Source of the DNA: JAEUIT01 sp044220875
GTDB lineage: Bacteria > Planctomycetota > Phycisphaerae > Phycisphaerales > SM1A02
Assembly: GCA_044220875.1 (NCBI GenBank)
Contig: JBGAQH010000004.1
Location: forward strand, 471,109 to 535,108
Direction: 5' to 3'
Length of the DNA: 64,000 nucleotides
Shown here one piece after another: positions 1 to 9,600 of this stretch. Below the pieces are notes generated by a model. The model did no database searches. It was not told the origin of the DNA and saw nothing but the letters and a program-made list of their open reading frames with translations. How positions within the stretch are numbered: the stretch's first letter is position 1; each line of letters starts with the position of its first letter. Made by a program: the position numbers and the translations under genes.

Positions 1-3000
1 TGAGGGGCCGACTCGCCGCGCTGATGATCGGCTTGATGTCGAACTCCTTGGTCGTCCCTGTCGGCGTCTGAATCTGGCCACCGTTCGGCGTCGTCACGAT
101 CCACGAAACGGTCGCATTCGCCTCGGTGGTGTAGATCCGGACATGCATCGGTGACGACCGAAAGTTCTTTCGTACGATGAAGTAGTCGAAGAGGGCCGGA
201 CAGCGGCTCTCGACCAACAGGAACCCAAACGGACTGGCGTCGTCGTCGGGGGGGGACTCCGGGCAATCACCCGGATGGACGCAACGGCCGGTGCGTCGGA
301 AAGGGAAGCCCGGTCCGTGCCAGCCGGAGTGCCGAAGCCCGGTCCCCGCCACGGACCGAATGATGGCCCCATCCTCTGAAACGACGCCCGGCGCCATCAC
401 TTCGAACTCACCCGTATCGTGGTTGAACGACATCAGGTACACGAGAGCGCCCGGAGCGAGTCCGGACATGTTCGGGTACTCGACTTCGACCGGCGGATCA
501 AACGTCGCGCCGGCCGGCTGGAATGTGGCATCGAACGGCGGGGACGCGCCATTGGGCAGTGGCATAGGCACCGCCGCATGGTGCACCTGGTTGATCGAGA
601 GCGTGACGGGCGCACCGACACTCGGCTTGCTCCCGTTCTTGAGCGTCATCGAATGCGCGCGAACCACATACTTCAGCCCTTCGATGCCGGCGCATGTCAG
701 CTCGATGTCCGACTGACCGTCCCAGAGTTGCGAATTCTCCGGCATGAGCTGCGGCAAGAGGATTGGCTTGCCGAGGGAGTTCTTGGCGTTGGGGACAATG
801 GAGATGTCGTAGCCCAGAGACGGGAACTTCACGCCCGGCGGCAACGGCTTTCCGTTCAGCTTGTTTGCCGTGACACCCTCAACGATGAGGTGGACCGCGC
901 CGTCCTTCGCCAGGGACGGGAAGGTGAAGTTGCCGGTCGCATCGCTCAGCACCGGGCCGACGATCTCGTCCTGGAACTTCAGCGAGATCTTGACGTTTCC
1001 AATGGGCTGGCTGGCGTTGTCGAGCACCAGCCCACTGAACGACGTGGGCTTCGTGAGATCGCGAGCGATGCCTGTTGCCTTGAAGTACGCGGCATTCGCC
1101 GTGTTTCCGGCGAAGTCCGCCCGCACCCGGTTCTCACCGGCCGATGGGCCTGCGATGAAAGCCACCTCGGCATGGCCGGTGGGGCCTGTGAGTACCGTTA
1201 CCGCATTCTGGCCATTGACGGTCCCGCCACCCGCGACCACGGTGAACTGAACTGGAACGCCCGGTACGGGATTGTTCGAATCGCTCACCCACGCTGACAG
1301 CGGTTGCGCCGCGGGTGCGCCGACCTCAACGCGCTGGTCATTGCCGGTACCAACGTTCATCTGGACGGGAACCCCCGGCGCCGCGGTGGCACTGAAGGTC
1401 GCGGCACCAGCCACATCCTTGGCGGTGGCGCTCACGCGATTGACCCCGCAACCGGAGGCCGAGCCAAGCGTCCACTGCGCCGCAGCAACACCGGACGCAT
1501 CCGTCAGGGTCTGGAAATGCACAGCGTCGACCTGGACGCCGTCACCCGAAAGGTGACCGTCGTTCTGAATCACTCGAAAGTCAACAATCTTGTTCGCCCA
1601 CGGGGTCCCATCGGCCTTGGTGACCATGACCCGAATCGGCTGGCCGAGAAGTTGCCTGGCCACCCCTCCTTGTGCATCACCGGAGAGCGTCTCGATCACG
1701 GAGACATTCATGGGGCGCGCCTCTCCCACCACCGTGATGGACTGACTCGCGCTGTTCCCGACCCCGTCCGTCGCCACGACCTGCACGACCGTGGGGCGTC
1801 CTCCGCGCAGAAGGGGCACCGAGGGCGCAACCCAAGTCCCGTTCTGTCCGATCCCAATGTCGACGACTGCCTGAATCCCGTTCACCTGCACCTGAAGCCC
1901 ATCGAAGCCGCTGAGGGTATCGCCGACAAATCCGCCGACGGTGATTGTGTTCGCGAAGACAGACGTGCCATCCAGCGGGAAGGCGATGGCGATGCTTGGA
2001 GGCGCGTTGTCCCGGCTCACCTCGGCGGTGATCGGTGCTCCGCTGATGCCACAGGGCGAGATGGCCGTGACGTAGAGGACGTTCACGTTGTTCGCTTTCA
2101 GAGGCGCGGTGACCGAGAACGTCCCGTCCGCTGCGACTGCTGCCATGGTGACTTGGTCAATTCCCTGAACACGAACCTCCGCGGCCCGGGCGAATCCCGG
2201 CTGAAGCGGAACGGATCCGGTGAGGGTGACGCCTGCAGCCGCGGTAACGCGTGGGAAAGCGTTCACGAGCGGCGCCGGGGGCGGCGCAGAGCCCTGGAAG
2301 CCCAGCGGCGCATCCGGCGGCATGAACGCCTCACCCGAAGGATCAAAGAACGATGATGCAACGAGCAGCTTGTAATCCCCGCACGCCGTGAGCGGCGGAT
2401 CGAAGACGCACGCAATGGTTCGCTGATCCTCCTGCAACGCTGTCGAGACCGGCGTCGTGGTGGTTCCGTCAGCCGAGCGAATGCGAATGCAGCCCGGCAC
2501 AACCCCGTACTCAACAATCGTCTCGGAGAAGGTCACCCCAAGCTCCGCCAGATCCTCCGAGAGGGGCATTCCGGGATCGCGGCCGATCGACGCGATCCCG
2601 GGTGCTGTGCCGTCGAGCGGTGGCAGGGCGCTGCCAAGGCCCGAGAGGAGAATCTGCACATCCAGCACGTTGACGCAACCGTCGGCATTCAGATCGGCTT
2701 CGGGGTTGTAGGAATCGTCGTCGTCCGCTTCGACCCCACAACTGCCCAGCGCCGCAAGGAGCACGGGGAGGTCGGCCGCGTTTGTGATGCCATCCCGGTT
2801 GGCATCCCCCTGAAGGACGTTGATCCGGAACGTGGCGATCCCACCGGCAACGCCATCTCCGCTCGGGAACAGCGCGTGGATCGGATTTGCAATCTCGCCA
2901 TCCAGCGATGCCCCCGTCGCGTTGGTCACTCCCGCCCCAAGGACGACGGTCACTCGGTCGCCCTGAACGGGGGACGAGAACGAAAGCGTCAGTGTCAACG

Positions 3001-3253
3001 AGGTCTCGTTCCAGGCCGTTTGCACCGGAAGCTCGCCGCCGACCACACCCCAGGCCCGAATGCTTCCGGGAGCGATCGTGACAGACTCGCTCATCTGGAG
3101 GGCGATCTCCTGGAGCCCGTTCTGATCGGCGACGCCGAGTGCCGGTGGCGGCGACACGGACAGCACCTGCGGTCCGCTGTCAGCGAGCGTCGGAGATGCG
3201 ATGGCTAGGAGAAGGCCTCCAAAGCCCGCGGTCAATCGTTGTGCACCAAGCAT
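1..3253 (-). CDS. Giant exported multidomain protein, N-terminal 1,084 residues (gene runs off the left edge)
   Basis: An uninterrupted frame runs from an ATG at 3253 to the left edge, so the C-terminus is missing. The product starts with a hydrophobic signal-peptide-like segment ending near LAIASPTLADS. Residues about 150-205 hold two calcium-loop motifs (DANRDGITNAADL and DLNADGCVNVLDVQ), a dockerin-like pair placed near the N-terminus rather than at the C-terminus. The rest is Ig-like and carboxypeptidase-regulatory-like beta modules, for example GLVLDNASQPIGNVKISLKF. It is colinear with the next gene over its whole visible length, with many identical blocks such as GKPLPPGVKFPSLGYD and GTGL..SGWHGPG, so the two are tandem paralogs. 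The peptidase M15-like module of the neighbour would begin just beyond the visible end. Function is unknown; a surface or extracellular structural protein is the likeliest reading. Confidence 0.85.
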   Translation of the reverse strand, partial: MLGAQRLTAGFGGLLLAIASPTLADSGPQVLSVSPPPALGVADQNGLQEIALQMSESVTIAPGSIRAWGVVGGELPVQTAWNETSLTLTLSFSSPVQGDRVTVVLGAGVTNATGASLDGEIANPIHALFPSGDGVAGGIATFRINVLQGDANRDGITNAADLPVLLAALGSCGVEADDDDSYNPEADLNADGCVNVLDVQILLSGLGSALPPLDGTAPGIASIGRDPGMPLSEDLAELGVTFSETIVEYGVVPGCIRIRSADGTTTTPVSTALQEDQRTIACVFDPPLTACGDYKLLVASSFFDPSGEAFMPPDAPLGFQGSAPPPAPLVNAFPRVTAAAGVTLTGSVPLQPGFARAAEVRVQGIDQVTMAAVAADGTFSVTAPLKANNVNVLYVTAISPCGISGAPITAEVSRDNAPPSIAIAFPLDGTSVFANTITVGGFVGDTLSGFDGLQVQVNGIQAVVDIGIGQNGTWVAPSVPLLRGGRPTVVQVVATDGVGNSASQSITVVGEARPMNVSVIETLSGDAQGGVARQLLGQPIRVMVTKADGTPWANKIVDFRVIQNDGHLSGDGVQVDAVHFQTLTDASGVAAAQWTLGSASGCGVNRVSATAKDVAGAATFSATAAPGVPVQMNVGTGNDQRVEVGAPAAQPLSAWVSDSNNPVPGVPVQFTVVAGGGTVNGQNAVTVLTGPTGHAEVAFIAGPSAGENRVRADFAGNTANAAYFKATGIARDLTKPTSFSGLVLDNASQPIGNVKISLKFQDEIVGPVLSDATGNFTFPSLAKDGAVHLIVEGVTANKLNGKPLPPGVKFPSLGYDISIVPNAKNSLGKPILLPQLMPENSQLWDGQSDIELTCAGIEGLKYVVRAHSMTLKNGSKPSVGAPVTLSINQVHHAAVPMPLPNGASPPFDATFQPAGATFDPPVEVEYPNMSGLAPGALVYLMSFNHDTGEFEVMAPGVVSEDGAIIRSVAGTGLRHSGWHGPGFPFRRTGRCVHPGDCPESPPDDDASPFGFLLVESRCPALFDYFIVRKNFRSSPMHVRIYTTEANATVSWIVTTPNGGQIQTPTGTTKEFDIKPIISAASRPL

Positions 3254-3276
3254 CCGGGGGGCTCCAAAATTGGCAA

Positions 3277-3384
3277 GCGTCTCGCCGAGAGAAGACTCTC
3301 GCCCAGTGCTGGAGCGCAGGATGCAGCCGGTCACTGCAACGGAAAGTGCCGGGAGTCAGGGGGACTTCGCCTGAGGCGCGTCAA
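3277..3384 (-). repeat. 108-bp direct repeat, copy 1 (leader plus last kinase codons)
   Basis: This block matches 11704-11811 without gaps at 105 of 108 positions. It lies upstream of the left giant gene, as the other copy lies upstream of the right one. It covers the intergenic leader, including a CGAGAG-AAGA-CTCTCG hairpin, and the stop and last codons of a kinase-like gene. The flanking proteins have diverged much more than this segment, so it is either constrained as a regulatory leader or homogenised by gene conversion. Confidence 0.9.
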
Positions 3385-3433
3385 TTGGCAGCACGCTCCC
3401 GCCGGTGCAGCCCACGCCGGCTAGCTCGACGGC
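3356..3433 (-). pseudogene. Remnant of the 3' end of the WD40 kinase gene
   Basis: Read on the minus strand and ending at the TGA at 3356-3358, the frame gives a degraded version of the last ~24 residues of the intact kinase at 11783-15052. Both end in DAPQAKSP, and the remnant has LAGVGCTGGSV where the kinase has WAGMGFVDGSV. Similarity fades above about 3433 and in-frame stops follow. It is a leftover of the duplication that produced the two giant paralogs. The rest of 3385-3610 shows no gene. Confidence 0.75.
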
Positions 3434-3610
3434 GGTCGGCAGGCCGTGTTCCGACGCGTCGATCGACCCAAAGCGGGGGCGCGGTACTGCCCTTCCTTGA
3501 GACAGGATCCGACAACGACGATCAGCCGAAGTGCCCTACGGATTGGTTCGGGAGGGCGACCTTCGCCAACACGACAAGCGCCGCTGGAGGTTCCCAGGTC
3601 CGATTCCGTC

Positions 3611-6600
3611 TCATCGGGTCACCTCCACATCGCCGCCCGCGAGCAGCGTGATGTCCGAACCGCCGTCACGCGGCGAGAGCTGCACATCGAGCAGGCCGTC
3701 GCCGTTGGCATCCACGATCGTCACGAATCCCATCGCCCTCTCGGACTGGCAGAGGACGGGCGACCCGAAGTGGCCGTCGCCCCGGTCGAGCCAGAGGGCG
3801 ACGATCGCCTCCTCAGGCGTGCCGATCGAACGCACCAGGTCCAGGTCGCCATCCCCGTCGACATCGACGAGCTGCCGCCTAGCCAGCCCGCCCGTGAACG
3901 GCAGCGCGTCCACCGCCGAGCAGGCATGGGCCCGACCGGCGACCACCGCATCGAGTTCCGCCATCGACGCGATGATCGTGCCGGTGGGTTCCTGCGCATA
4001 GCCCGCGAGGACCCGCAATCCGCTGTCCTCGCCGGCGATCGCCCCGCCGTTCTGGACGAACGCGTCGACGGTGCCTTCCCCGACCAGCGAGCCCAGCTCG
4101 CACACGAGGAGCTTCGGAGCCCGCACGAACGCCCCGGCGTGCAGCACGAGCCGTGCGTCGAGGTCGCAGCCGACGGTGATCTCGTACGGATGGAGCCATG
4201 CCCCGCCGTCGATCTCGATCGTGCCGCCGAGCCACTCGAAGGTGGCACCCGGCTCCACGGTGAGGTTGGTGACGATGAGGTGCGAGTCCGCACTCGTCAG
4301 GCGAATCGTCGAGCCGGGTTCGGCCGTGATCGTTCCGTAGCGTCGGGTTTCGTCGCCGAGGACGAGGGAGTCGCCGGCCTTGAGGTGGAGATCGGCGAGG
4401 TGCTTCGCAGTGCAATCCGCCGCCCGGGACAGCGACGGCTCGCGAACGACCTTCCTGACCTGGGCTACGGCACCCTCAGGCGGCGCAGGGCATCCCCACT
4501 TCGAAACGAAACTGTCCCCGGCAGGACCCACAGGGATTGCGCCACCGACATAGAGCGCCGCGCCGCTTCCGTCATCAAAGTGCTCGAGCGTGAATGCCGC
4601 ATTCAACGATACGCCGTCTCCCATTGGCGCCCAGGTGGTGCCCGACAGCATGGCGGCGTTTGTGATTTCCTTGCTCGGGAATGTGAACGAACCGGTGACG
4701 AAGAGGACGGGGCCGTCAGGGGTCTCCGCGGCCTCCAGCGCGTACGCCGCTCCGGGGAACGGGCCGCCGGGGTAGACCCAAGACCAGGAACGCCCGTTGA
4801 AGCGCCCAAGCCCTCCCAGCTCGATACGGGGAGTACCGCTGAAGTCCCCGCCAGCAATGAGAACCGATTGTCCAATCGTCACATCGAGGAAGACCTCCAG
4901 GTCGGAGACGCTTCCATTCAGCGATTCGGGAAGTGCGGACCAGCCCTGTCCGTCCCACCGCGCGAGCGGACCAGGTACGGATCCTCCCGCAAGTGAGAAG
5001 CTGCCTGCGACGTAGAGAGCCTCGCCCGTCCCGTCGTCCCAGGCTGCCAGCGCTCGCCCCTCGTAGTTCAGCCCAGCGTCAAGGGGTGCCCATGCGCTAC
5101 CGTCCCACGCAGCGATGAAGCTCATGGGCGAGCCATCCACGGTGTCGAAGAACCCCGTAGCCACCAGCTTCGGCCCGTTGGTTCCGTCGTCGAAGACGCA
5201 GAGTTCATGCACTTGCGTATCCGGGTCAGGACGACCGCCGTACTGGCCCATTGTCTCGAACCCGCTCCCGCCAACGCTGGTCCAGGTCGTTCCGTCCCAG
5301 CGGGCGATGTTGTTGGCCAGTACTCCGCCCGCCTGCGAGAATCTCCCACCAACGTAGAGGGATGGTCCACCACCTCGCCCATCGTCAAACACGGCAGCGG
5401 CCGAGGCAGGACCGTTGAGTCCGGTCTCGAGTGCATGCCACTCCTGCCCATCCCAGCGAGCGATGCGCGACGCCAGCTTCCCCCCCACCACGGTGAACGA
5501 ACCGAGCGCATACAGGCTCGGTCCTCTCACTCCGTCATCGAATGAGATGAGTTCGGACACCTCCCCGTTGAATCCTGTCGTGGGAACGCTCCAGTTCGCG
5601 CCGTCCCAAAGGAGCGAGCTGTCGAACTGATGGCCGACGGCGAGCTTGACTCCCGCCCCTGTCTCGACCGTGGCCAGGGTTGTCACGGTACCGAACGGCT
5701 GACCGCCTACCGCGGTCCACGTCGAACCGTCCCACCGCGCGAGGTCATTGACGCCCTGCCCTGCACCAAAGCTCCCTCCCGCGAAGAGCTTCTCACCAGC
5801 ACCAGACCCGTCGTCCATCACGGCGAGGGCCTTGACGTCACCTGAGAAGGACCCGCCATGGCTTGATGCCACCGGAGACCAACCACTGTCATTCCAGCGA
5901 GCGATGCCATGCGCCTTCTGTCCGCCCGCGAAGTTGAAGGCACCGCCCACGAAGAGGACCGGGCCGTTGCCCTCATCGAAGGCCGCCAGTGCATACACGG
6001 CCGTGCTCTGGATCACACTGATTCCAGCCCCGAGCGCCGACCAACCGGCACCGTCCCATCGGGCGATGCGACTGCCTGGATTCGTGAACGCACCGCCGAC
6101 GTAGAGGGCTGATCCCGAGCCGACGTCGCAGGTCAGAAGGCAATGCACGCTCCCGTTCATGCCAGCGCCCAACGGCGACCACGATGACCCGTTCCAGCCT
6201 GCAATGTTGCTCGCCAGGACTCCGCCGGCGGTCGTGAAGTCCCCGCCGGCGATCAGCCGAGGACCCGCACCGTCACTTGCATCGAAGACCGCCAGCGCCC
6301 GGACCATGAAGTTCATTCCGCCGCCGACGGCCGACCATCCGTTCCCGCTCATGCGGGCGATGCGATTCGCCGCCACTCCACCTGCCGAGGTGAAGGCGCC
6401 ACCCACAAAGAGGGCTTCCCCGGCCCCATCGTCATGGACGACAAGCGATGTGACCGGCCCGTTCAGTCCGTTGCCGACGGACACCCACTCATCGTCGCTG
6501 AGTTTCGCCAAGAAGAGCGTCTGCTTGCTCGACCCGGCCGTGAATTGCCCGCCCGCATAGAGGGCTGGGCCCGCGCCGTCATCAAAGACCGCGAATGCGT

Positions 6601-9600
6601 TGACTTCGCCCGTCAAGGGCCGTCCGCCAAAAGCAGGAACCCAAGCGGCATCGCAGAGCGAGGACGGAGTGAGCACGATCTGGCCGGCATCGGAATAGCC
6701 GTTGGGCACGATCAAGGCGACGGACGACCCGGAATACGTCTGACCGCGGATGGTCGCCACCGCGGAAACAGTCGTACCGCTCACGCGCGAGGGGACCATC
6801 GCTTCGATGCTGAACGAGCCATCGGCCACCGAGACAGCCGTCGATCCGAATCCGCTGCTCACCACGGCTCCGACAACCGGGTCACCAGCTTCCGTCTTCA
6901 CCGTGCCGACCACGGTGGTGGGGAGAAGTTCACTGAGCACCAAGATCCGCAACGTCGTCGAGCTTGATCCGCTCGTAGCGGTGACGAACACGACACCCGT
7001 CTTCTGGCCTGCGATCATTCCGTTGGGATCAACCGTTGCGATCGCAGGGTTGCTCGTGACATAGGTGGTCCATTCCTCGGAGGAGGTGACATCGCGCGTC
7101 GTGCCATCGTTCATCTTCGCGATGACCGTGACCGCACCGGACTCACCGACCATCAGCATGTCCGGTCCCGTGACGGCGATCGAGACCGGCATCAGCGGCG
7201 GCACATCCAAGACGACAAGTTCGGGCACGACCTGCGTCGCCCCATCGGTGACGAAGAAGGGCGGTGTGTAGGCATAGCGAGTGATGCCATTCACCACCTG
7301 TTGACCCACCAACTGGATCGGCGAGTCGCTCACGCCATCCGCTGGCGTCCCCGGGCCGCCAGGCCCCCACGTGTCACCCGCGCCGACGTTCTCCAACACA
7401 AACGCCGCGGCTGGACCGGTCTCGACGCTCTGACCGCCCCCGGAGAATGTCCACGGCGACAGCAGAGCGGCTTCCTCGTCGTCCTCCGCGTCGGATGTCG
7501 TCGGGACGCCGGGCTTGTCGGCGTGAATGTGCGTGGCCCATCCGAAGATGGCATCGAGGGAAGTTCCTAGGAGAACGAACTCCGTTTGAAAGAGACTCGG
7601 CGGCAGGTCAACCCACAGCGAATCGCCGGGCTGAACGACACCAAAATCAGCAATCGCGAAATTGAGGCTGAACGATCCACCGCCATCCCACGCCAGAACG
7701 ACCGTCTTGGGTAAGTCAGCGGGGGTGACCGACTGCACCGTGTCGGGAAGCATGTCACCGTTCGTGTCGATGCAGACCATCGAGTACTGAACTCCGTTGT
7801 GGGTGCCCTCAAACGTCACGGTCCCGATTGGCGGGCGCCACAAGCTCGGAAGCAACTGCTTCGCGCCATGCTCAAGAAGAACCGTCTCCGCCGTGCCGCC
7901 GGCGAGCGCCGCATCGACCGCCGCGAGGTAGAGCTTGACCTTGTTCTCCGGCGTGTTCACCGTCGGCGTCATGTCCACCGCCCCACCGAATTGATGAATG
8001 CTGTTCGGTACGCCCCCAACAGCCTTGTTGCGCCGCGGGTTGCGATACGCGCTGTCCAGGTGGATCGGCAGGCCGAACGCGGTCCTCGTCTCCTGGGCGA
8101 TCTGCTGCATGAATCCGTTCAGCACCAGCCCGCCGTCGCTGGTGTAGTTGCCCTTGTTGAACTCGGCGCCACCGAAATTGGGCGTTCCGATCGGCGTGTT
8201 GATCAAGCTTCGAGCCGGCGTTTCGATCGAGCTGCCGCCGTACCAGTAGAAGTCGGCATATTCCTGGCGAAGTACTGACCGCTTGTCCTGCTGGAGAACC
8301 GCCGTCAGCGTCTCGACTCCGTCAGCGGAAGACACGGTCGCTTCGATGTGGTACTCGATGGGCCAGCTCTCAAAGCCATAGGCGCCGGTGACCGGGCGAT
8401 CGGCAGGGAAGAGATCAGGCTCGATGTCGAAGGTGTTCCCTTCGCCGAAGGGGATGACCACACCGCCGCCGTTATGCGACGTCACGCTCCAACTCACCGT
8501 CGCCTCAGGGTTGGCCGTGAAGACCTCGACGTGCATCGGCGTCGTCAGTTCGACGAAAGGATGGACGACAAAGTCCGTGAAGCTCTGGGCACATCTCCCG
8601 TTCACCAGAATCCGCCCAACCGGTGCAGGATCATCGCCGAGCGGTGCGCAATATCCCATCGAGATGCACTTCGTCGTCACCAAGATGGGCAGCCCCGGCC
8701 CGTGCCACCCCGACTTCGTGAGTCCCGTTCCCGGCTCGCTGCGGATCGTCGAGCCGTCCTCGCTCACGCGGCCCGGCGCCATCGCCTCGAACTCGCCGGT
8801 GTCGTGGTTGAAGGTGAGGAAGTGGACCGCCGCGCCTGGCGGCAGCGCCGACATGTTCGGATACTCGACCGCGACCGGCGGATCGAATGTCGCGCCGGGC
8901 GGATAGAACGTCGCGTCGAAGGGCGGCGACGCGCCGTCCGGCAGGGGCATCGGCACCGCGCCGTGGTGGACCTGGTTGATCGAGAGCGTCACCGGAGCGC
9001 CCGGCGTCGGGTGGCTGCCGTTGACCAGCGTCATCGAGTTGGCCTTCACGATGTACTTCAGCCCGTCGACCCCGCCACAGGTGAGCTCGATGTCTGACTG
9101 GCCGTCCCAGACGCGCGCGTTCTCCGGCAGAAGCGGCGGTAGGAGCACCGGACGTCCCAGCGAGTTCTCGGCGTGGGGAATGATGACCGTGTCGTAGCCG
9201 AGCGACGGGAATTTGACCCCCGGCGGCAGCGGCTTGCCGTTGAGCTTGTTGGCGAGGAACCCCTCGACCATCACGTGCACCGCGCCGTCCTCGTCGATCG
9301 ACGGGAACTCGAACTGGCCCTGCGCGTTCGAGAGGACCGGTCCGACAAAATGATCCTGGAACTTCAGGGTCACCTTCACGTTGCCGATCGGCTGGCTGGC
9401 GTTGTCGAAGACGAGCCCCTTGAACGAGGTCGGCCTGGTGATGTCGCGGGCGATGCCGTAGAGGGTGAAGACAGCGGGGTTCGTCGCGTTCCCGGGGAAT
9501 GTCGCCCGCACGCGATTCACGCCCGGCGTCGTTCCTGCGGTGAAGCTCACCTCGGCGTGGCCGGTCGCATCGCTCGCCACCGTCGCCTGGCTCGCCCCGT

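Noticed and set aside
3385..3610. Further kinase remnant upstream of the conserved end
   Set aside because: The kinase frame here has several in-frame stops and no recognisable WD40 similarity beyond about 3433.
4490..6660. Regular repeats that might be a CRISPR or DNA satellite array
   Set aside because: Units are long, variable and in frame with a protein repeat; there are no short identical repeats with unique spacers.
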